64,000 nucleotides of DNA from SKGN01 sp050948865 (GTDB lineage: Bacteria; Bacillota_I; Bacilli_A; RF39; UBA660). The position numbers and the translations under genes are program-made. The stretch lies in assembly GCA_050948865.1 (NCBI GenBank), contig JBMNEQ010000002.1, positions 186,001 to 250,000 of the forward strand, given 5' to 3'. Positions within the stretch are counted from its first letter, which is position 1. Each line of letters opens with the position of its first letter. The notes below the pieces were generated by a model. The model saw only the letters and a program-made list of their open reading frames with translations, searched no databases and was not told where the DNA came from. Shown here piece after piece: positions 1 through 8,334 of this stretch.

Positions 1-946
1 GGTTTTCTTTTAAAAGAATTTTATCAGTATTTTTAAAGTTTAGTTTAGCAATTTCTTTTAATATTTCTTTTCCATATTTATTAACAATCTCTTTTCCAAT
101 GCTATCTACCTTAGAACCAGCTCCTTTAGGTAAGTTAAGATTAAACTTTTTATTTAATTTGTCTAATTCTTTTAGAAAAATAAATCGACTAATAATAGAA
201 GCACAAGCGACACTTAAGTTTTTATCTTCGGCGTTAGTTATAAAGGTAATATTAGATATTTTAGTGGGAATTTCTTTTAAATATTCATAGTATTTTTTTT
301 CATGAACAAATTGATCCATAATAATTTTTTCATAATTTAAATTATTATTATTAATTAAAGAAAGAAGAACTTTATTATGTAAGAGGGCTTTTATTTTATT
401 TAAGTTGGTTTTTTTATTATGAGTCTCATTATATTCTTGGTTATTTAAAATAATGCTCGAGTGTTTTATTCTTTTTATAAGAAAGGGAGCAATTTCTTTT
501 ATATTTTCATCTGTTATCTTTTTAGAATCTTGAACTCCTATTTCTTCTAAGTAATTAATATCTTTTTTAGAAACATAAGCACTAGTAACAACAATTGGAC
601 CAAAATAATCTCCGGTTCCAACTTCATCAGATCCAATTGAGTTTAAGTAGTAATAATCACTTTTATCCATTATTACTTTCTCTTTTTTCTTTTTTGTTAA
701 ATCAATAACTTTTTTTCCTTTATTTAAAAATTCTTCTTTTTCTTTCCACATTGCAGCATCTATATCAGCACTAAGGCCTTGAAACATTACTTTACCTGAT
801 TGATATAAAGTTATAACAGTATCAGCTTCTTCAGCTTGAAAAACAGCATAAGGAGGTGTTTTTGAACGTTTTTTATCTTCAAAATATTTAATCATTTCTT
901 TTTGAGTATTAGCACTAATTTTATAAACAATTGTTTTATGTTTCAT
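1..946 (-). CDS. rnhC: Ribonuclease HIII (partial at window edge)
   Basis: Endonuclease that cleaves the RNA strand of RNA-DNA hybrids in the cytoplasm. Reading the minus strand from ATG at 946 gives about 315 codons open to the window edge, close to the usual RNase HIII length, so only a few C-terminal residues should be missing. The N-terminal 80 residues look like the DUF3378/TBP-like substrate-binding domain typical of HIII. The catalytic block GSDEVGTGDYFGP follows at about residue 105, with the conserved MDQF stretch and a late SKVDSIGKE region. A GGTGAT ribosome site precedes the start. The divergent pairing with cvpA matches the B. subtilis rnhC neighbourhood. Very likely correct. Confidence 0.93.
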   Translation of the reverse strand, partial: MKHKTIVYKISANTQKEMIKYFEDKKRSKTPPYAVFQAEEADTVITLYQSGKVMFQGLSADIDAAMWKEKEEFLNKGKKVIDLTKKKKEKVIMDKSDYYYLNSIGSDEVGTGDYFGPIVVTSAYVSKKDINYLEEIGVQDSKKITDENIKEIAPFLIKRIKHSSIILNNQEYNETHNKKTNLNKIKALLHNKVLLSLINNNNLNYEKIIMDQFVHEKKYYEYLKEIPTKISNITFITNAEDKNLSVACASIISRFIFLKELDKLNKKFNLNLPKGAGSKVDSIGKEIVNKYGKEILKEIAKLNFKNTDKILLKEN

Positions 947-1035
947 AAAAAATCACCTACTTTTTTTATTGTATCATATAGTTAGATAACATTAAATATT
1001 TTTTAAGAACTTTATATTTTATGTTAAATAAAAAG

Positions 1036-1074
1036 GTAAGTTCCCGTTTATTATTAAAATGGGAATTTAACATT
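1036..1074. repeat. Left IS end: outer inverted repeat forming an imperfect palindrome
   Basis: TAAGTTCCCGTTT at 1037-1049 is followed by AAAATGGGAATTTA ending near 1070, giving an imperfect hairpin. The first arm is the outer terminal repeat. The second arm plus CATT (GGGAATTTAACATT, 1061-1074) recurs in direct orientation at 2444-2457. Four related copies of an AAACGGGAA(C/T)TTA motif therefore bracket the transposase gene. Confidence 0.7.
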
Positions 1075-1104
1075 TTATATGATTATTTTAGTATAATAAC
1101 TATT

Positions 1105-1125
1105 AAATTTGAATTGAAGTTGCTT
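1105..1125. repeat. Inner inverted repeat of the IS30 element, left copy
   Basis: Twenty-one bases here (starting AAATTTGAATTGAAG, ending TTGCTT) match the complement of 2398-2419 with one inserted base. The repeat lies between the transposase -10 box and its ribosome binding site (GGAGG near 1131). It could be a real element end, a vestigial end, or a regulatory repeat. Confidence 0.7.
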
Positions 1126-1141
1126 TTATAGGAGGTAAAAA

Positions 1142-2380
1142 ATGAAAAAGCATCTTACAAAAGATTTAAGAGTTATTATTGAACAACTTTTAAACAATGG
1201 AATGAATTTTACTGAAATTAGTGATGCCATAAGATATGACAGAACTACCATTTCAAAAGAAATTAGAAAACACTTTTATAAAAAATGTCCTTCAAAATTT
1301 AACAACTGCACAAACTTGTGTATGAATAGGCATCTTTGCGGTAGTTTTGATTGCAGTAATAAAAAAGATTGTTATGAAGAGTTTATATGTGAATTTTTAA
1401 AAAAACCACCTTATGTATGTAATGCATGTGATAATAAAGCAAGATGTCGGAATATAAAACGTTATTATGATGGAGTAAAAGCCCATAATTCTTATTTAAA
1501 AACATTATCTTCTTCTCGAGAAGGCTTTCACATTAATAAACAAACCATTAATCTTATTAATAAAACTATTGTTCCTTTAATTAAAGAGAAAAAGCAAAGT
1601 ATTAATCATATCTTCATAAATAATCCTAAAATTCTTTCTTTTTCTTTACCAAGTTTTTATTCTTATATTGATAATGGATTATTTGATCTACAAAACATGG
1701 ATTTACTAAGAAAAGTTAGTTATAAAAAACGAAAGAAAAAGAAAAATAACAAAATAATTTTAAGCAATCACAGAATAAATAAGACTTATGATGATTATTT
1801 AAAATATATTAAAAAGAATCCTAATGCTTCAGTTGTTCAAATGGATACTGTTGAAGGAAAGAAAGGAAAAAATGAAAAGGTTTTATTAACTCTGTTATTT
1901 TTAAAATCAAACGTCATGTTAATTTTTCTTTTAGATTCCAACACTAATTCAGCAGTTAACAAAGTTTTTGATAATATTAAAAGAGCTATAGGTATTGATA
2001 ACTTTAAAATACTATTTGAAGTTATTTTAACTGATAATGGCTCAGAATTTATAAACTCTTCAATAATAGAAACAGACTTTGAAAAGAATAAAATTATTAA
2101 TATCTTTTATTGCGATCCTTACGCCTCTTGGCAAAAAGGAGCTTTAGAAAAAAACCATGAGTTTATTAGATATTATTTAAGAAAAGGAATTTCTTTTAAT
2201 TTTCTAAAACAAGAAGACTGTAATTTAATGTGTAATCACATTAATAGCACTTCTAGAAAAGAATTAAAAAATAAAACACCAATAGATATGTTTGAATACA
2301 AATATTTATTAGAAAAGTTAAATATTAATTTAATAAGCCCAAACGAAGTTAATTTATCAAAAAATCTATTTAAAAAGTAA
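1142..2380 (+). CDS. IS30-family transposase
   Basis: DDE transposase, 412 aa, preceded by a strong GGAGG ribosome site. The N-terminal 45 residues form the IS30 helix-turn-helix (LTKDLRVIIEQLL, DRTTISKEIRKH). Residues about 50-110 are a cysteine-rich insert with several CxxC-like pairs, common in Firmicutes IS30 enzymes and probably zinc-binding. The C-terminal integrase core shows VVQMDTVEG (first Asp), ILTDNGSEF (second Asp) and an E near GALEKNHEFIR (catalytic Glu). The reading frame is intact, so the element may still be active. No neighbouring cargo gene is seen. Confidence 0.92.
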   Translation: MKKHLTKDLRVIIEQLLNNGMNFTEISDAIRYDRTTISKEIRKHFYKKCPSKFNNCTNLCMNRHLCGSFDCSNKKDCYEEFICEFLKKPPYVCNACDNKARCRNIKRYYDGVKAHNSYLKTLSSSREGFHINKQTINLINKTIVPLIKEKKQSINHIFINNPKILSFSLPSFYSYIDNGLFDLQNMDLLRKVSYKKRKKKKNNKIILSNHRINKTYDDYLKYIKKNPNASVVQMDTVEGKKGKNEKVLLTLLFLKSNVMLIFLLDSNTNSAVNKVFDNIKRAIGIDNFKILFEVILTDNGSEFINSSIIETDFEKNKIINIFYCDPYASWQKGALEKNHEFIRYYLRKGISFNFLKQEDCNLMCNHINSTSRKELKNKTPIDMFEYKYLLEKLNINLISPNEVNLSKNLFKK

Positions 2381-2397
2381 TTTAATTTTAATAAATA

Positions 2398-2457
2398 AAG
2401 CAACTTCATATTCAAATTTTTTTAAAAAAATTTGAAATTAAACGGGAATTTAACATT
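2398..2457. repeat. Right inner repeat, perfect palindrome and direct-repeat copy
   Basis: Positions 2398-2419 are the inverted partner of 1105-1125. Positions 2411-2436 form a perfect 26-bp AT-only-core palindrome (arms TTCAAATTTTTTT and complement), which could act as a terminator for the transposase gene. Positions 2444-2457 (GGGAATTTAACATT) repeat 1061-1074 in the same orientation. The remaining 2458-2613 carries no gene that I can see. Confidence 0.65.
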
Positions 2458-2613
2458 AAAATTTTAAAAAACATACCCTTTTAATCTTTTTAGTGTGCTT
2501 ATATTTTTAAAAAAACTTCCTTTTCTACGTTATTATATTACTTTTTCTGTTTTTTTTCTATAAAAAAGTATAATTTTGACCTTTAAATCCAATACTTTCA
2601 GTTTTTACTAAAC

Positions 2614-2627
2614 AAACGGGAACTTAC
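2614..2627. repeat. Right outer terminal inverted repeat of the IS30 element
   Basis: AAACGGGAACTTAC is the exact complement of 1036-1049. T-rich or A-rich bases flank both copies, so the repeat may extend imperfectly. Just downstream a TATAAT box near 2665 provides the promoter for cvpA. Confidence 0.7.
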
Positions 2628-2700
2628 TTTTTAATTCAACCACTTTATATTTTAAATAAATTGTAGTATAATATTAATACTTAAGAAGTGAGGTGGAGTT

Positions 2701-3411
2701 ATGTCAATTGTTGATGCAATTATTTTTATTGCTTTAGGTTTTGGAGCTCTTTTAGGTTTTAAAAGGGGATTTTTTAAACAAACAGTAATTCTTATTGGGG
2801 TTGGTTTAATATTTGTTTTAGCTTTTTCTTTTAAAAATGTAGTTTCAATTTTTTTATATGAACATTTACCTTTTTTTAACTTTGATGGAATTTTTGCTGG
2901 TGTTACTTCGATTAATATTTTAGTTTATGAAATGATTGCTTTTCTTTTAGTAGCGAGTGCTTTAGTAATTATCTTTCGAGTTTTACTTGGCATTTCTGGT
3001 TTAATAGAAAAGGTTCTTAATTTCACTATAATTTTAGGAATTCCTTCTAAAATATTAGGTGCTGTTGTTGGAGTTATTGAGGTTTATATTTATATTTTTG
3101 TTTTTATTTATATTTTATCTTTACCTGTTTTAAATCTTAAATTGATGGAACAATCTAATTTAAAAGGAGTAATTTTAGAAAGAACTCCAATAATTAGTAA
3201 GGTAACTGATCAATCTGTTCAAACTTTTAATGAAATTTATAGTTTAGAAAAAGAGTTTGTTGGTTCTACTGATAGTAATGAACTTAATTTAAGAGTTCTT
3301 GATGTTTTATTAAAAAATAAAATAGTGACTGTTAAAAGTGTGGAGAAGTTATATTCTAATGGTAAACTTAAAGTTAGTGGAATTAATGAGGTTGTTAATA
3401 AATATAAATAA
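2701..3411 (+). CDS. cvpA: CvpA family membrane protein
   Basis: Integral membrane protein of the colicin V production (CvpA) family, 236 aa. About four hydrophobic segments lie in the first 145 residues, starting with the diagnostic N-terminus (VDAIIFIALGFGALLGFKRGF), and a soluble tail follows. The exact function of CvpA proteins is not settled; in B. subtilis the homologue (YshB) lies near rnhC, zapA and the trxA region, matching the order here. The start is set by GAGGTGGAG seven bases upstream. The trxA gene follows after 15 bases, so the two are probably cotranscribed. Confidence 0.85.
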   Translation: MSIVDAIIFIALGFGALLGFKRGFFKQTVILIGVGLIFVLAFSFKNVVSIFLYEHLPFFNFDGIFAGVTSINILVYEMIAFLLVASALVIIFRVLLGISGLIEKVLNFTIILGIPSKILGAVVGVIEVYIYIFVFIYILSLPVLNLKLMEQSNLKGVILERTPIISKVTDQSVQTFNEIYSLEKEFVGSTDSNELNLRVLDVLLKNKIVTVKSVEKLYSNGKLKVSGINEVVNKYK

Positions 3412-3426
3412 GAAAGGAGATAAAAA

Positions 3427-3738
3427 GTGAATTTATTGGAATTAAATAAAGAAAATTTTGAAGAATTAATAAAAGACGGTTTAGTTTTAGTTGATTTTTA
3501 TGCTGAATGGTGTGGACCTTGTAAAATGTTAAGTCCTGTTTTAAAATCTTTAGCTGAAGAAAGAGAAGATTTTAAAATTATTCAAGTTAATGTTGATAAA
3601 CATTCTAAATTAAATCAAAAGTTTGGAATAATGTCTGTTCCAACATTGTTACTTTTTAAAGATGGGGAAGTAGTAGAAACTAAGCAAGGTTTTCAAACTA
3701 AGGAAATGTTACTTAGATGGATTAGTAAGTATCAATAA
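3427..3738 (+). CDS. trxA: Thioredoxin
   Basis: Cytoplasmic thiol-disulfide oxidoreductase of 103 aa, the normal length for thioredoxin. The redox-active WCGPC motif is at about residues 28-32, the buried Asp is in LVDFYAEW, and the cis-proline loop is SVPTLLLF. It begins with GTG at 3427, preceded by AAAGGAGA. It lies 15 bases after cvpA and is followed by a strong terminator. The assignment is secure. Confidence 0.96.
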   Translation: MNLLELNKENFEELIKDGLVLVDFYAEWCGPCKMLSPVLKSLAEEREDFKIIQVNVDKHSKLNQKFGIMSVPTLLLFKDGEVVETKQGFQTKEMLLRWISKYQ

Positions 3739-3742
3739 GAAG

Positions 3743-3784
3743 ATAATGGTGTATCATAATTTAGTTGACACCATTATTTTTTTG
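3743..3784 (+). terminator. Rho-independent terminator after trxA
   Basis: A ten-base stem (ATAATGGTGT paired with ACACCATTAT) with a 15-base loop is followed by a run of T. The loop and 3' arm also contain TTGACA, so the same segment may supply a -35 element for rpsP. Confidence 0.8.
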
Positions 3785-3815
3785 TGATAAATTGTTTTAG
3801 AAAGGAAGAGATATA

Positions 3816-4088
3816 ATGGCTGTTAAGTTGAGATTAAAAAGAATGGGAGTTAAAAAAAGACCCTTTTATCGAATTGTAGCGATGGATTCAAGGAGTCCTC
3901 GTGATGGTAAAGAAATAGAAATTTTAGGGACATATAATCCTTTAATGAAACCTGAAGAAATTAAAATTGAAGAAGATAAGGTTTTAAATTGGTTACATAA
4001 AGGGGCTAAACCATCAGATACTGTTCGTAATATTTTAAGTAAAGAAGGTCTTATAGCAAAATATCATCAACAAAAAGGGGAGAAGTAA
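3816..4088 (+). CDS. rpsP: 30S ribosomal protein S16
   Basis: Small-subunit ribosomal protein, 90 aa, with the family N-terminus VKLRLKRMGVKKRPFYRIV and the central EILGTYNPL motif. The start is preceded by GAAAGGAAGAG. It is the first gene of a pair with the KH-domain gene, as in Bacillus (rpsP-ylqC). The usual followers rimM and trmD are not present; uppS comes instead. Confidence 0.97.
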   Translation: MAVKLRLKRMGVKKRPFYRIVAMDSRSPRDGKEIEILGTYNPLMKPEEIKIEEDKVLNWLHKGAKPSDTVRNILSKEGLIAKYHQQKGEK

Positions 4089-4089
4089 A

Positions 4090-4335
4090 ATGGATTTAGT
4101 AGATTTAACAGAAACTTTAGTTAAAGCTTTAGTGAAAGATAAAGAAGCAGTTTCAGTTAAAGAATTAGAAATTGAGGAAGATTATATTTTAATTCAAGTT
4201 TTAACGAACAAAGAGAATATGGGAGCAATTATTGGTCGTCGTGGTAATATTGCTAATTCTATTAGAACCATTGTTCAAGCTGCTTCTTATTTACATGAGA
4301 ATAAAAAAGTAAAGATTAATATTGATTCTATTTAA
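4090..4335 (+). CDS. khpA: KH-domain RNA-binding protein KhpA (YlqC family)
   Basis: Small RNA-binding protein of 81 aa made of a single KH domain; the GxxG-containing loop reads IIGRRGNIANSIR at about residues 46-58. In Firmicutes KhpA partners with KhpB (Jag/EloR) and affects cell elongation and RNA metabolism. The gene starts two bases after rpsP stops, preceded by GGGGAG inside the rpsP end, so translation is probably coupled. Assignment rests on motif, length and position after rpsP. Confidence 0.93.
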   Translation: MDLVDLTETLVKALVKDKEAVSVKELEIEEDYILIQVLTNKENMGAIIGRRGNIANSIRTIVQAASYLHENKKVKINIDSI

Positions 4336-4355
4336 TTTTATAGAGGAGTGAACAT

Positions 4356-5048
4356 ATGGAAGAACAACTACCTAATCATTTAGCAATTATTATGGATGGT
4401 AATGGCCGCTGGGCGAAAAAACAAGGTTTAAATAGAAGCAAAGGGCATTTAGAAGGCAGTAAGGTTTTAATTGATATTGTTGAATACGCTTTTAAAAGAG
4501 GAATTAAAGTTTTAAGTGTTTTTGCTTTTTCTACAGAAAACTTTAAAAGACCTTTAAAAGAAGTAAATTATTTAATGAGTTTAACTGTTAAATTATTAAA
4601 TGATCAATTAAAAAGAATAATTGATAATAATACCAAAGTATTATTTTCAGGACGAAAAGAAGGCCTATCTAAAGAAGTATTAAAAGCTATGAAGAAGGTA
4701 GAAAATGAATCTAAAAAGAATGATGGTAATATCTTAAATATTTGTTTTAATTATGGTGGTCGTGGAGAAATTGTGGACGCTACAAAGAAAATTATTGCGG
4801 CTAATATTAAGATTAAAGATCTAGATGAAGATTTATTTAAAAAGTATTTATATAATGATTTACCTGATATTGATTTAGTAATTAGGACTAGCGGGGAACT
4901 TCGACTTAGTAATTTTTTATTATTTCAATTAGCTTATGCTGAATTATATTTTACTGAAGTTTATTGGCCTGATTTTAACTATGAATGCTTAGAAAAAGCA
5001 ATTAAAGAATATAATCATCGTCATCGTCGTTTTGGAAATATAAATTAA
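4356..5048 (+). CDS. uppS: Isoprenyl transferase (undecaprenyl diphosphate synthase)
   Basis: Cis-prenyltransferase that makes the C55 lipid carrier for peptidoglycan synthesis, 230 aa. The catalytic N-terminal motif HLAIIMDGNGRWAKK, the FAFSTENFKRP block and the C-terminal DLVIRTSGELRLSNFLLFQLAYAE segment are all present. The canonical order uppS-cdsA-rseP follows, although a terminator and promoter separate it from cdsA. The start is preceded by AGAGGAG. Confidence 0.96.
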   Translation: MEEQLPNHLAIIMDGNGRWAKKQGLNRSKGHLEGSKVLIDIVEYAFKRGIKVLSVFAFSTENFKRPLKEVNYLMSLTVKLLNDQLKRIIDNNTKVLFSGRKEGLSKEVLKAMKKVENESKKNDGNILNICFNYGGRGEIVDATKKIIAANIKIKDLDEDLFKKYLYNDLPDIDLVIRTSGELRLSNFLLFQLAYAELYFTEVYWPDFNYECLEKAIKEYNHRHRRFGNIN

Positions 5049-5051
5049 TTA

Positions 5052-5098
5052 AAGATTAAAACTAAATAATCTAAAAAATTAAGTTTTAATCTTTTTTA
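5052..5098 (+). terminator. Rho-independent terminator after uppS
   Basis: A 12-base perfect stem (AAGATTAAAACT with AGTTTTAATCTT) is followed by T-rich sequence. A TATAAT-like box near 5125 then restarts transcription for cdsA. Confidence 0.8.
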
Positions 5099-5166
5099 TA
5101 ATATTGTATAAATTAAATAATTATATTATAATGAGGATGTAAAGATAGTTTGGAGGTAATAAAAAT

Positions 5167-5967
5167 ATGGGAATCAGGGTTATTAGTTCAATTATTGGTT
5201 TAATTATTTTTATTCCTGTTACCTTAATAGGAGGAACATTATTTAATTTATTTATTTTAATTTTATCCTTGTTAGCGTTAAATGAATTATTAGATGTTAA
5301 AGAAAAAAATAAACAATTGCCACTTTTTTTAAAATTATTATCCCTATTAGCTTTCACTTATATTGTTATTAATTTGTCAGAGACAAATAAGTTTATTTAT
5401 TTACTTGATTACCGTAGTATAACTTTAATTTTATTTCTTTTTTTAATTCCAATTATTATATATCACGATAATAAAGTATATAATATTAATGATGCCATGT
5501 TTTTAATAGGAAGTGTTTTCTTTTTAGGGATTTCCTTTAATTTATTTATTATGTTAAGAGAACATAGTTATATGCATATTTTTTATTTATTTACAATTAC
5601 TTCTATTACTGATACTTATGCTTATATAAGTGGTAAGTTAATAGGAGAACATAAATTATTACAAAGTATTTCTCCTAAAAAGACTTGGGAAGGTTTAATT
5701 ATTGGGACAATTTTTGGAGTTTTAATTGGAAGTGTTTTTTATTATATAGCTATTGATTCTAAGATTTCTATTTATTTGTTAGTTTTATTAACAACTCTTT
5801 TATCTTTAATCGGTCAATTAGGAGATTTAGTATTCTCTTCAATTAAACGTTTATATCATAAAAAAGATTTCTCTAATCTAATGCCTGGTCATGGTGGGGT
5901 TTTGGATCGTTTAGATAGCCTTATCTTTGTGGCTTTAGGCTATGTTTTATTTATGTTTATGCTTTAG
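5167..5967 (+). CDS. cdsA: Phosphatidate cytidylyltransferase
   Basis: Integral membrane enzyme that makes CDP-diacylglycerol from CTP and phosphatidic acid, the entry step to phospholipids. It has 266 aa with several hydrophobic spans. The signature region near residues 170-260 contains SPKKTWEG, then the family-specific S/D-rich stretch GDLVFSSIKR and GHGGVLDRLDS. A GGAGG site precedes the ATG. The rseP gene follows 15 bases later; dxr, normally between them, is absent. Confidence 0.95.
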   Translation: MGIRVISSIIGLIIFIPVTLIGGTLFNLFILILSLLALNELLDVKEKNKQLPLFLKLLSLLAFTYIVINLSETNKFIYLLDYRSITLILFLFLIPIIIYHDNKVYNINDAMFLIGSVFFLGISFNLFIMLREHSYMHIFYLFTITSITDTYAYISGKLIGEHKLLQSISPKKTWEGLIIGTIFGVLIGSVFYYIAIDSKISIYLLVLLTTLLSLIGQLGDLVFSSIKRLYHKKDFSNLMPGHGGVLDRLDSLIFVALGYVLFMFML

Positions 5968-5982
5968 AAAAGGAAGGTTTAT

Positions 5983-7026
5983 ATGACATTAATATATTTT
6001 TTACTTATTTTAGGAGTTACAGTTTTTTTTCATGAGTTAGGTCATTTTATTTTTGCTAAAAGAGCTGGAATTTATGTTTATGAGTTTTCTATTGGGATGG
6101 GACCAAAATTATATAGTTTTAAAAGATCTAATGATGAAACTGTTTATTCTATAAGAGCGATTCCTTTAGGTGGATTTGTGCAAATGGCTGGTGAGGAAGT
6201 AGATGATGATAAGAATATTCCTCCTCATCAAAAAATGCAAGCTAAAACATGGGGGGAGCGTTTTATAACAATTGTGGCTGGAGCTTTATTTAATTTTCTT
6301 TTAGCTCTTGGTTTATTATTTATAATTGGACTTTTTTATGGAGCTCCTGAAACTAGACCTGTAATGGGAAAAATAGAGGAAGGTTATCCTACTTTCTTAA
6401 AAGGAATAGAGGAAGGGGATTTAGTTTTAAGTATTGAGGATAAAAAGGTTAAATCCTGGGATGATGTTTTATTATATTTAGCTTTAACTAAAGAAGGGAA
6501 AACTTTAACATTTAAGTTTCAAAAAAAAGATGGATATATTGAAAAGGTTTCTTTAACCCCTATTTTAAAAGAAGAGAATGGAGAAAGTTCTTATAAATAT
6601 GGTCTTGTTATGACTGATAAAATTAATCGAGGGTTTATTTCTGCTGTAAAGTTTTCTATTGTAAAGTTTGGAGCTGTTATGAACTCTATGGTTCAAGTTT
6701 TAAAAAGTTTAATTACTGGTGGATTAGGATTAGAAAATTTAGCTGGTCCAGTTGGTATTTATTCTATTGTTGAACAAGAGGTTAGTCATGGTTTTGGGAA
6801 TGTATTTTATTTAATTGCTTTTTTAAGTATTAATGTTGGTTTTATTAATCTTCTTCCTTTTCCAGCCTTTGATGGCGGACGAGTATTATTTTTAATAATA
6901 GAAAAGATTAAAGGAACAAAAGTAGATCCTAAAATAGAAAATATTATTCATGGGATTGGTTTTGCTTTATTAATATTATTAATGATTGTGATTACTTATC
7001 AAGATATTAAAAAGTTATTTATGTAG
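5983..7026 (+). CDS. rseP: RIP metalloprotease RseP (site-2 protease)
   Basis: Intramembrane zinc protease, 347 aa. The zinc-binding HELGH motif lies at about residues 17-21 in the first membrane segment. A PDZ domain occupies roughly residues 120-200, and the second metal/catalytic motif LLPFPAFDGGR is near 290. Related proteins cleave anti-sigma factors and remnant signal peptides; the substrate here is unknown. It is probably translated with cdsA and the following small gene (12-base gap). Confidence 0.95.
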   Translation: MTLIYFLLILGVTVFFHELGHFIFAKRAGIYVYEFSIGMGPKLYSFKRSNDETVYSIRAIPLGGFVQMAGEEVDDDKNIPPHQKMQAKTWGERFITIVAGALFNFLLALGLLFIIGLFYGAPETRPVMGKIEEGYPTFLKGIEEGDLVLSIEDKKVKSWDDVLLYLALTKEGKTLTFKFQKKDGYIEKVSLTPILKEENGESSYKYGLVMTDKINRGFISAVKFSIVKFGAVMNSMVQVLKSLITGGLGLENLAGPVGIYSIVEQEVSHGFGNVFYLIAFLSINVGFINLLPFPAFDGGRVLFLIIEKIKGTKVDPKIENIIHGIGFALLILLMIVITYQDIKKLFM

Positions 7027-7038
7027 GAGGTATTTTGT

Positions 7039-7398
7039 ATGAATAAGCAACAAAAAATTTTATCTTTTTGCCCTCATTTTAATGAAATAGTTAATTGTGA
7101 GTTTTTAGAAGATGATCTTTTAACTTCTAAACTAATTCAATATTATCAGGATTATATCTTTAATATTAATGAAGAAGATGAAGAAGAAATAAAAGTAATA
7201 AGTAATTTAGATCAAGCGATGTATAAATATATTGAAGATTATCGTTTTGCTAAAAGTTTAAGAGAGACGCTTCAAGTTGAGGCTGTTTTATCTAAAGATT
7301 TTGCTTATTTAGAACAATTAATGAAATATATAATTCAATTTTTTAATGATTTTGAAAAACAAGAAGTTCGTAATATCTTTCAAACAAAATGGATTTAA
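7039..7398 (+). CDS. Hypothetical acidic protein
   Basis: I do not recognise this 119-aa protein. It has no signal peptide or membrane segment, is rich in Asp/Glu (a run of acidic residues near 45-52) and is probably mostly helical. Position and spacing (12 bases after rseP, 12 before fmt, GGAGG at 7026) show that it is translated as part of the rseP-fmt operon. It does not convincingly match the YlbF/YheA family. Confidence 0.75.
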   Translation: MNKQQKILSFCPHFNEIVNCEFLEDDLLTSKLIQYYQDYIFNINEEDEEEIKVISNLDQAMYKYIEDYRFAKSLRETLQVEAVLSKDFAYLEQLMKYIIQFFNDFEKQEVRNIFQTKWI

Positions 7399-7410
7399 GG
7401 AGGAATATTT

Positions 7411-8334
7411 GTGGAGAATATTAGAATAATTTTTATGGGAACTCCAAAGTTTGGTGTTCCTATTTTAAAAGCTTTAATCGATAATTATCATTTGGTGGGG
7501 GTTATTACGCAACCAGATAAATCTTTTAATATTTCTCCAATAAAAAAACTTGCTTTAGAATTTAATTTACCTCTTTTTCAACCAGAAGATATTACTAAAG
7601 AAGAAGGATTAATAAAGGATTTAAATCCTGATCTTATTATTACTTGTGCTTATGGTCAATTTATTTCTAAAAACACCTTAGATTATCCAAAGTTTGGTTG
7701 CCTTAATGTTCATGCTTCTTTATTACCAAAATTAAGAGGGGGAGCTCCTCTTCATCGGGCAATTATTAATGGATATCATAAAACGGGAGTTACGATTATG
7801 AAAACGATTCTTAAAATGGATGCTGGAGATATTATTAGTCAAATTGAAACAGAAATTAAAGAAGATGATACTGTTGGTACTTTGCATGATCGTTTATCCT
7901 TATTAGGAAGAGATCTCTTAATAAAAACTCTTCCTAAGATAATAAAAGGAGAAGTCAAATATTTAAAACAAGATCATTCTTTAGCAACGTATGCTCCTAT
8001 TTTAACTAAGAATGATGAAAAAATAGATTTTAATAAAAACAAAAGGGAAATTATTAATTTAATAAGGGGATTAAATCCCTATCCTGGAGCTTATGCTTTA
8101 TTAGATAATAAGGTTTATAAAATATGGAAAGCTAGAATGGGAGAAAATGGATTTATGAATTATTTAAATGGGGAAATAATAAAAATATACGATGATGGTC
8201 TTGGAGTTAAAGTTGGTAATGGCGAAATAATAATTGAAGAGATTCAAGTTGAAGGTAAAAAAAGATTAGCGGTTAAGGATTTTTTAAATGGTTTACAAAA
8301 TAAAGAAACGTTAATAGGGAAGGTTTTTCAGTGA
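7411..8334 (+). CDS. fmt: Methionyl-tRNA formyltransferase
   Basis: Formylates initiator Met-tRNA using 10-formyl-tetrahydrofolate. At 307 aa it is the normal length. The N-terminal MGTPKFGVPIL, the catalytic-region motif NVHASLLPKLRGGAP and the C-terminal FLNGLQNKETLIGKVF tail are all present. It begins with GTG at 7411 behind TAAGGAGG. Its TGA stop overlaps the next start, and this is direct evidence that TGA is a stop codon here. The genes def and priA, usually upstream, are not seen. Confidence 0.96.
   Translation: MENIRIIFMGTPKFGVPILKALIDNYHLVGVITQPDKSFNISPIKKLALEFNLPLFQPEDITKEEGLIKDLNPDLIITCAYGQFISKNTLDYPKFGCLNVHASLLPKLRGGAPLHRAIINGYHKTGVTIMKTILKMDAGDIISQIETEIKEDDTVGTLHDRLSLLGRDLLIKTLPKIIKGEVKYLKQDHSLATYAPILTKNDEKIDFNKNKREIINLIRGLNPYPGAYALLDNKVYKIWKARMGENGFMNYLNGEIIKIYDDGLGVKVGNGEIIIEEIQVEGKKRLAVKDFLNGLQNKETLIGKVFQ

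Larger units (their letters stand above)
1036..2627. mobile_element. IS30-family insertion sequence
   Basis: A single IS30-type transposase gene is surrounded by nested repeats. The outer pair is a 14-bp perfect inverted repeat (GTAAGTTCCCGTTT at 1036-1049, complement at 2614-2627). An inner pair of 21/22 bp lies at 1105-1125 and 2398-2419. The element sits between divergent rnhC and cvpA, which are near neighbours in B. subtilis, so an insertion here is plausible. I cannot decide which pair marks the true ends. The outer one keeps the transposase promoter (TATAAT near 1092) inside the element, which favours it. No clear target duplication is visible. Confidence 0.7.

Noticed and set aside
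99..290. A 63-codon plus-strand frame near the left edge.
   Set aside because: It lies entirely antisense to rnhC, which has family motifs; it has no ribosome site.
7039..7398. YlbF/YheA-family assignment for the acidic 119-aa protein.
   Set aside because: Length and helical composition are compatible, but the family's characteristic residues are not visible.
7411..8334. Possible mollicute genetic code (TGA as Trp), given the AT-rich sequence.
   Set aside because: Fmt and other genes end at TGA at family-typical lengths, and Trp is written TGG throughout.
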